A stretch of DNA of 64,000 bases from Ceriagrion tenellum (taxonomy: Eukaryota; Arthropoda; Insecta; Odonata; Coenagrionidae). The notes beneath the pieces were generated by a model that made no database searches, had not been told where the DNA came from, and worked only from the letters and a program-made list of their open reading frames with translations. The stretch is from positions 106,454,539 through 106,518,538 of the forward strand of contig OY720636.1 in NCBI GenBank assembly GCA_963169105.1, given 5' to 3'. The translations under genes were made by a program, and so were the position numbers. Positions 57,300 through 64,000 of this stretch are shown in pieces (position 1 is the first letter of the stretch; every line of letters begins with the position of its first letter).

Positions 57300-57899
57300 G
57301 AATGAAAGTTGACTTTCGGTACTGAATTGAGCATCGTGTACAACGGCCTTAGTACCGAGAATTGAGCTTTTTTTGACTTTTCCCATACCGAGTCGTAACG
57401 GAATTATTACATAAGCAAAATTAGATGCAAAGGGCTTATGGCGGCATGATTTTTTTGTCGTGGTTTATAGTTTTATACATACACAAAAAGTGATAATTTT
57501 TCGGATTATCGGGGAGGAAAGATGAGAGAAATGACATTCGGGCCACCCAAGAATACTCATGGCGGTGTTCAACCATTTAAGAACCTCCGGAAAAGCCTTC
57601 CTGGTCCTTTTTAAGCGGTCACGCGCAGATGATGACACGAACGAGGGAGTCACAGGGTGATAAATTGCCCTAATTGATCCTTGTGACTCTGCCGACAAGG
57701 AGGTTCCAAAATTTCGTTGGAAATCCCTAACACTAGAGACATTTCATCACTCCATTTAACATGACCAATGATGCTTCGGGCAGCTTACATTGCTTTACAG
57801 TGATATACTGAGCCGAAGGATTAATTTTAGGAATATGCAATCTGTATGAGCGTTACACTTAGACCTTAACTATGACTAGTGACTGTTATTTCGTCATAG
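57300..57899. other. Unassigned sequence
   Basis: Nothing recognised. Confidence 0.3.
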
Positions 57900-58633
57900 T
57901 GAAGAAGATATTCGAATTTTTTTTCAAAATTTAAACAGTTGTGATAAGAATGAAGTAAATACTGCAACGGTAATGAATAAAATGTTTCATATGACCAAAA
58001 TTAGCAATGATTGTCTAAATAACGTTGATAAATACATATATAAATATAGATTAAATCTTTTACAAAAGTTCTATGTAGACTTTTTTCCGGACGTCCAACA
58101 TATTTTACTAGAGCCAAACTATCATGGTAGAAACTATCACAGGCATAATATTAAGGAAATAGACTGCCCAACCGATAAATTTAGAACGTAATTTTTTCCA
58201 CGCAAAATAAGGGACCATAATAGTTGAATAATTTCGGTTATGAAATAATTTGGCCCTCATAAGTTAAGTAGGTTTTGCACTCGCGCTAAATATCTTAATG
58301 GCGTTATTTTCAATTAGCCTCGTATATATTTCCGGCACGATATAGCTCTCGCATGATTTAGTACCTCATGGAACTATTTATTTCTCGTATTAATTATAAC
58401 CAGTAGTCGTATCTTTAGTGGTGTACTGCATGGTAGCATGTTCTTCTACATAGCACTCTCCTAGTTTCTGGTCTGACCGCGCACTATTATCCTGACTGCT
58501 TTTGGCCTGCGCCTGGCATCCGGGGGAACGTGCTCAGTTCTGATTTAAACTGGGATGAGAGCTTCATGCCTGGTGTGGAACCACCCCGTGCCACACACCC
58601 TACTGGTGGATTACACGGTATTTCGTAGATGTA
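57900..58633 (+). mobile_element. CR1/L2-like LINE family C, RT C-terminus and 3' UTR
   Basis: An open frame (57973-58191) encodes YKYRLNLLQKFYVDFFPDV, NYHGRNYHRHNIKEIDCPTD, then a premature stop before FFPRKIRDHNS. The long 3' UTR of about 400 bases is shared with 45086-45345 (minus), and the end with 4732-4865. It ends in CCGTGCCACACACCC, TACTGGTGG and GTAGATGTATATG. The protein is more diverged than families A and B. Confidence 0.75.
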
Positions 58634-58639
58634 TATGAT

Positions 58640-59350
58640 ATGCTTTCAACACGAGCGTTGAACTGCATGCTGAAAACGCCTTGAAAACCGAGTAATTTTT
58701 AGCGATTTGGTAAAAATTCATACGGCGAGCACATGACTCATTTTTCAAAATAGTTCAAATGCATGCAAACCACATATTGCTCCATTTATGACACAACCTA
58801 AAGGCCAGAAATTACTAATTTTTAAAATTAAATATCCCAGGAATACATTTCCGTACGATTTTCCATGATAAAGACGAGTACATTTTGGCGAAGACCTAAA
58901 AAAATAACACGCTAACTGGCTTAGATTTTGTTATTATTGGAAAGAAAAGATATTTTTGATTAAAATGTGATGTTTGGTACGGAGTGATTCCTCACCTGTC
59001 ATGAAGTGCTCGTCCCAATTCCAATTAGACACTCACGCACTCTCCTGGCCTATGGACGAGGACCAGAAACAACCTGAAGCGTAAATAAAAATTTGAGATT
59101 AATAGGGATAGCTCCCAACTGTTAGCCACAGTGGCTAAAATGATAACGGTAGGAAAGAGGGCTTGATAACGGTTCCCAACAATGATGATAGACCGGATTC
59201 CAATAGGTCGCGGCCCCGAATACTCTATTGGGCATAAATGATGTGCCTTTCAAAATACATCAACATTTACTTGACACCATCAATGTAAAGATGTAAGGGA
59301 TAAGGTTTAGAGAGGTGAAATGGTGACGTGTATTTCGGGGGTGTATTTAG
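58640..59350. other. Unassigned sequence
   Basis: A GGTACGGAGTGATTCCTCACC motif (about 58977) hints at another decayed LINE tail but is too short to call. Confidence 0.3.
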
Positions 59351-59356
59351 TGGAGC

Positions 59357-59800
59357 TCAGTTTTTATTGTGATCGCTTACTGTGCGCGGAAAGAAAGGGT
59401 TTTTGTACACATCTGTTCGGCGATGTATCTCGCTTATTTTCTCGCTTCTGTCAGGCCTAGATATGTATTGAGGCGCGATGATAATATTCTCAATATTCTC
59501 TGTGTCAATATGAAACACACCAGTTCTAAATTTCTCGAGTAAGCTAAGCCTAGCGTGTAGCCTACGTGTCTTTCGGGCTCCCATCTTAATCCCTGTAAAA
59601 GTTGTGAGACACTACATGTTCGCTCGTAGGAGTTTTCAACGAAGCGTGCTGCTTTTCTTTTCATTTCATGAATTTTTTTGTTAAATCTTTATAATCAGGA
59701 TCCCAAATGTACGTGGGGTAATTGAGGTGTGGCCTAACCAAAGCAAAGTAGAATCTCCCTTTTACTTTTTCAACCGAGGACCTTCCCATTTTACGCATAT
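59357..59800 (-). mobile_element. Old CR1/L2-like LINE RT C-terminus (another family)
   Basis: The minus strand encodes, over two frames, FYFALVRPHLNYP, MKRKAARFVENSYERTCSVS, QLLQGLRWE, RLSLLEKFRTGVFH and RRTDVYKNPFFPRTVSDHN. It is clearly homologous to families A-D but much diverged and frameshifted. No tail was recognised. Confidence 0.65.
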
Positions 59801-59804
59801 GGTA

Positions 59805-60890
59805 AGGTCTTAAAGGTGGACGGTATTCTTAGCATTTAGAGCGTCTAATAAATAGGTCCGCGTCAAAATTTACATATTCAGGCGTAATCTTTCCCCCAAT
59901 TTATGGAACTTCTTCATCGATGAGCTCTCCACTCATATGATCTTCATCGGCATTCTTCACCTCCACATTTATATCGCTTCAAATCATCCCTGACCTGCAT
60001 TTATTTCTACCGAATAATTTTAATCTGCATAGACATTTTGAAATTAAATTCTACTTCCACGCTTGAGCTTCCATGCTAGCTGTTTGTATACTATTAGGGT
60101 TTAGTGGAATTACGGCTTATTTCCGCTTGCAGATATCAGATCGGTACGAATACTAAAAAAACACGTTTATTCACTTAGGCTTTTAAAATAGGAACTGAAT
60201 CTTAAAGGGAAGAGGAAAAACAAAAGAAACGTCACATGCGACAAAAGGTTGTGACAATTGAAAAACGATATACAATGCAATAAAGGCAAAATAATTAAGA
60301 TTACCTGTTTCAACATATATACTCATCGTCTCGAAATGCTTTTTTTTCCGGTTGCAAAGGACGAGTGGCTTCTCTCGGCACTGCGGAAACCAAGGTATGC
60401 GTCATGGCTCGGCTAGTCGCTCCCAAGAACGCGAAGATAGCAAAAATCTTAGAAGTTGAGAGTTCAGCTGGAAAAGAATCCTGTTACCATAAGCATTTCC
60501 GTCCATCAGCCGAGAGTCAGCCTCGTTAGTCAGCCTCGAACACTCGTTCCTTGGCTAACATAAGTAAGACTCCTTCCGTCTCCCAAGATGACATTGAGCG
60601 ATGTCAAGCATCATTTTCCCCTCTGCGCCTCCTTCCCTTGAGGACCATTTAACGAGAGAGGGGAAGAGCGCTCAAAATGCCACCAATTGTGCACTTCAAG
60701 AGGGCTAATGCTCCCATCTGGTGAGCTCAATGGACTTAATTTTTTATTGCACCTCAGCCTGGTGCATGCCCACATAAGTATGCACTCCATGACCGAACGG
60801 CCCTACACATCACAGTATCTCATTCTGGAGGCCGTCGGCTATCTCATCATCTTTCATTGTGCGAATGGTCGCTCGCTAAAGGTACCACTT
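59805..60890. other. Unassigned sequence
   Basis: Nothing recognised. Confidence 0.3.
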
Positions 60891-60894
60891 TATA

Positions 60895-61667
60895 AGAGGG
60901 TCGTTCCGAAAGTAATGCCTCCTATTTTTATTCATGGAAACTACAGGAGATACATAAGTCACAACAGCACAGATAAATAGAGCAATATTTCAGCTAAAGA
61001 CTGTCATTTTTTCACATAGTCACAACCATTCGTTATGCACTTTTGCCAACGATGAACCAGAGCCTGCATGCCGCGCTGGTAAAAATCGGAACCAGCTGAG
61101 GGTAACTACTTCCTTACAGCTTTGACAACAGCATCCGAGTCTTGAATGGAAACAATTCCTTGGAAACAATGTCCCAACATTGTTTCGAAGGCATTACAGC
61201 CGACATTCAGGTTTGCACACAATTCTCTGGTCGTTACCCACCGATCAGCACGGATGAGTTGATCAAGACGCTCTTCATTGCGAGGGATGACAGCTGTGCA
61301 GGGTCGACCCAAGGTGGCTTGTCATGCACACGCTTTTCACCACCTTGAAAATGCCGTACCCATCGTCTCACGTTGCTCCCGTCTATTGTATCATCTCCAT
61401 ACACCTTTAGCAAGCGTCGAGGCATTTCAATTGGCGCAATTTCTTCAGCAGTGAGGAATTCAACCACACATTGCTGTTTTATACGCTCTTCCATATCAGA
61501 CTCCATTTTGGAACACTCCTCTGCTGGCGCCAATTACCGCAGAACAACGGAACCACTTGCAAATGATAGAGGAAGGTTCAAGCATTGGCACTGCACCAAC
61601 GACATCTGGCACGGACATCACAGTCACCACATAAAAATAGGAGTCATTACTTTCGGAACGACCCTCG
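60895..61667 (-). mobile_element. Internally deleted mariner-like element
   Basis: Inverted ends AGAGGGTCGTTCCGAAAGTA (60895) and TACTTTCGGAACGACCCTCG-type (right end 61667), extending about 32 bases into TGCCTCCTATTTTTA with one or two mismatches. TA lies on both sides (60893-60894, 61668-61669). At 773 bp it is shorter than the usual about 1.3 kb mariner. The deletion removed the catalytic core. Confidence 0.85.
61004..61506 (-). pseudogene. Mariner transposase, core-deleted pseudogene
   Basis: Start at 61504-61506 gives MESDMEERIKQQCVVEFLTA, then EMPRRLLKVYGDDTIDGSNV and RRWVRHFQGG, the N-terminal helix-turn-helix of SETMAR-type mariner transposases. A frameshift near 61305 leads to GRPCTAVIPRNEERLDQLIR and RELCANLN, the second HTH. 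The frame then jumps into the C-terminal end (SDAVVKAVRK, stop TAG at 61106-61108 in place of Trp, LPSAGSDFYQRGMQALVHRW, KCITNG, YVKK, stop 61004-61006). The whole D,D34D catalytic region is missing. Confidence 0.8.
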
Positions 61668-61669
61668 TA

Positions 61670-62054
61670 TATATTGTCCAGTAGGACGAATGGTAACTTA
61701 AGCGCCACTTTTAGATATTGATACATTTGAATGGCAATTGAAGGAATAGCTTCAGGCTTAACTTTGACGAAATCTTCCATTGATGAAAGAAAAGAATACC
61801 TATTTTAACAGTGTTCAATTTTTATTAATCCCGACCAAGATACCAAACAGGTAAATTTTGGAAAGGACGAAGACCCGTTGAAACTTAGGTTGGGATAAAT
61901 ATATTCCGGCAGATAAATACTATTTGAAGTTATTTTCTGTCCATTTATTTTAATGCCTGATACTGCTACCGCCGCCCAGTGACGACATAAAAACAAATTT
62001 ATATTCTGTGTGATAAACAATGATGTGCACTACATTGGAAGAAATGGATAATAA
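61670..62054. other. Unassigned sequence
   Basis: Nothing recognised. Confidence 0.3.
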
Positions 62055-62395
62055 CTACATCTACATACTACTCTACAAGCCACCTCAAGAGTGAATTGCA
62101 GGGTAATTTGGGAGGGAATGACTGATCACCCCCATGCACAAGTGTAGAAATTAGATTTGAACAACATCCACCACGCTATAGTTATGCTACCAATGATACA
62201 GAAACTATCATATAAATCTCTAATGTAACTTTGTGAACAAGATACAAAAGTCAAGCAGAGAACATGCAATACATTGTGTTAGAACTACCCGGCAGATTTA
62301 ACAATATGCATTAGGGAGCACATCATTTAGTCAGCTGACATTCCTGACAACTAACCTACTTCAAAGTGTTAACGCAACGAATGTCTCATCCAAAC
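62055..62395 (-). mobile_element. CR1/L2-like LINE family D, 3' UTR copy
   Basis: CTACATCTACATAC tail, diverged hairpin (CAAGCCACCTCAAGAGTG), and GCACAAGTGTAGAAATTA, ATGCTACC, and CAACTAACCTACTTCAAAGT in the order seen in the family D copies at 33162 and 39061. Confidence 0.65.
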
Positions 62396-62399
62396 AGAT

Positions 62400-63285
62400 A
62401 ACTAATTCACGAAACAATTATGTTCAATATGCAGTCAGAGCCAGAAATACAAGTCATGCCTTTGAACATGAGAGATCAAAGAGTAAAACGTGAAAGGTAA
62501 ATCCAAATATGTGAAAGCTGAGATCAATTATTATAAAAAATTATTGGAATAAAAGCAATGAAAAAATATATAAATAACACCTTCACACTAATTACAGCGG
62601 TCAAAGAGCATTTATTAAAGTATCAGTTTTGGAGAAAAGAAAACACTCAATTTGTCCTTGGATTCTATTTGCAGGCGGGAGATGAGGGGTAAAATTGCAC
62701 CGATTAGTTGTACCCTGTGTAGAAAATGTTATAAGACTTAATAGTACCCTTTTTTAATTGTTCTTTTCATAATAAAGCAAAAAATTAAGATAGAATAAAG
62801 AAAAATAATAGCCTTTCCCATTCACATGGTAATTAGCGAGCCACAACACGTATTGCACGTGTGCGAACGTGTGCATTGCACGGTAACTAAAAGATCAAAC
62901 GCCTTTTTTCATTTCTGTGGTGATAATGGTGTTGCGTATATGTCATAATGTTGTATACCAATTTCTTGGTGTCCTGCAGTGGTATTATTGAGTTAACGAA
63001 ATGAATTGGAGAATTAGAGGTAGTAATGAAATGTACCATTTCCCAAAGTCTGTCTTCCAGATTTTTTCTGAGCAACGGGATTAAGTAATGCAGAGAGAAG
63101 ACCTCGTCGGTTTCATAAGTAAAGTCGCGTCATTTCAATAGAATAGACAGGAACCGTAAGGACTAACAATTGGGACTACTAATAGAGGGTAGAATTTGGA
63201 GGTAAAATCTGGTTATCAAAAGCTACTCTATTTTAGAGAAGGAAGAACTTTTACTAAGTGAGCCATTTATTCGTTTTACAACGGG
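62400..63285. other. Unassigned AT-rich sequence
   Basis: Nothing recognised. Confidence 0.3.
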
Positions 63286-63289
63286 TCGG

Positions 63290-64000
63290 AATCCTCAAGA
63301 GGTAGGCTTAAATACAGAGTTAGAACGCGAGCAGAGAAGATCAGCAAGATACGTGAGAGGCCGTAATGATAGTCTCGTTGATCTTACTGACCTCTTATAA
63401 CAACTTGGATGAGAATAGCTCTCTGACCGTTGATTGAAAATTAGACTCCATCTGTTATTGTAGGAGCGTCTGAAGAAATTACAACTTGGCTGTTTCCACA
63501 TGAGGTTTTATTGTTACCGACCATGGTTTCGTTACAGAGTAACATTATCAAGGTAAGGTAAGGTCAAACAAACATTATCACCTTGAAAATGTTACTCTGT
63601 AACGAAACCATGGTCGGTAACAATAAAACCTCATGTGGAAACAGCCAAGTTGTAATTTCTTCAGACGCTCCTACTATGAAGGATTTCCACGAAGTCACGC
63701 CCGCTACCATTACTCAATCTCTTATGTAAATTAAAAATCTGATTTATTATCAGACGATGTTTTCAGTATCTTACGAACTCCAACACACTATGGTAGATCA
63801 GAAATGAGAATACAATAATGGAAATAGATCGCAGAACGAAAAGGTGCTAAAATGCTGTTTTTCTTACGATAGATAAGAGACCGTAGTGGCTGATTTAAGA
63901 TTATGAATTAGGTTAGTTGAAAGGTAGTGTAGCTGATTAATTCATATGCACCGTCATGCATGTTTCTAAATCTGCCAAGTAGTGCCAACACCATGTTTTG
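63290..64000 (+). mobile_element. CR1/L2-like LINE family D, decayed copy split by a palindrome, running off the window
   Basis: 63300-63458 encodes ELEREQRRSARYVRGRND, a stop, and LSDR-LKIRLHLL. After an insertion it resumes at about 63722 with KFKTDLFSDDVFSILRTPTH, YG and a frameshifted IDRRTKR region, then the family D 3' UTR (GGTTAGTTGAAAGGTAGTG, TCTGCCAAGTAGTG) to the window end. The hairpin and tail lie outside. Confidence 0.75.
63460..63720. mobile_element. Palindromic insertion carrying the hairpin module in its arms
   Basis: Arms of about 95 bases (63460-63554 and 63580-63674) are nearly perfect inverted copies, from GTAGGAGCGTCTGAAG to CTTCAGACGCTCCTAC, around a short asymmetric centre. 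The right arm reads CACCTTGAAAATG, stem GTTAC/GTAAC with loop TCT (63591-63603), CGAAACCATGGTCGGT. About 45 extra bases follow the right arm before the family D sequence resumes. Family D protein continuity across the site shows it is an insertion. Confidence 0.7.

Noticed and set aside
58975..59040. Possible decayed LINE tail
   Set aside because: Only about 20 bases resemble the hairpin region and no tail repeats are present.
61496..61780. 94-codon frame over the mariner right end
   Set aside because: It runs through the TIR and flanking DNA in a different context from the transposase start at 61506.
1..64000. CRISPR array, bacterial operon or provirus
   Set aside because: No regularly spaced repeats with unique spacers, no ribosome-binding-site gene clusters, and no LTR pair with gag/pol was seen. 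The RTs are all non-LTR type.

Overview
This is a window of an animal nuclear genome, most likely an arthropod and probably an insect. Evidence: a spliced CD36/scavenger-receptor class B gene with GT-AG introns of about 3 kb, a candidate TATA promoter followed by a signal-peptide first exon, and a dense load of non-LTR retrotransposons, tRNA-derived SINEs and hAT, mariner/Tc1 and TTAA-type DNA transposon remnants. The species cannot be fixed from the sequence alone. No bacterial operon, CRISPR array, rRNA gene or complete tRNA gene was seen.

Host genes. (1) Plus strand, 3398-10258: the last three coding exons of a CD36/SCARB-family receptor, phase-consistent across both introns, covering the end of the extracellular domain, the C-terminal membrane segment and a roughly 50-residue cytoplasmic tail. 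Earlier exons lie upstream of the window. Possible poly(A) signals lie at 10909 and 11254. (2) Plus strand, about 29119-30371: a TATA box, a long pyrimidine- and GC-rich leader and a first coding exon for a signal peptide ending at a GT donor. The downstream exons were not identified.

Repeat landscape. At least five related families of CR1/L2-like LINEs (called A, B, C, D and F here) account for most of the recognisable sequence from 27 kb onward. They share a C-terminal RT region, a 3' hairpin of the form CCCTGC...GCAGGG (or CCGTGC...GCACGG) and a (GTAGAT)n tail. The largest is family A on the minus strand (46385-about 49090), with an uninterrupted 815-codon frame holding the end of the endonuclease and a complete RT. 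Family B (43364-45079) lies inside a family C copy, flanked by a 6-7 bp duplication. A second, RTE-like group (the 'craniofacial development protein 2-like' endonuclease-RT type) is present as one nearly complete RT pseudogene (22915-24838) and several fragments (20203, 21518, 41470, 53290, 54105).

DNA transposons and fold-back structures: a 773-bp internally deleted mariner (60895-61667), a head-to-head Tc1/mariner-type fold-back (56713-57296), a hAT-type MITE with an 8-bp duplication (11708-11952), a TTAA-flanked MITE (26597-26795), and a palindrome (63460-63674) inserted in a family D copy. A hairpin module (GANNATG-stem-CGAAA) recurs at four places with different but paired stems. It is the least explained signal here.

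The remaining sequence (introns, about 12-16.5 kb, 17.8-20.2 kb, 30.4-33.2 kb, 34.9-36.9 kb, 49.4-52.7 kb) is AT-rich noncoding DNA in which I recognise no gene.
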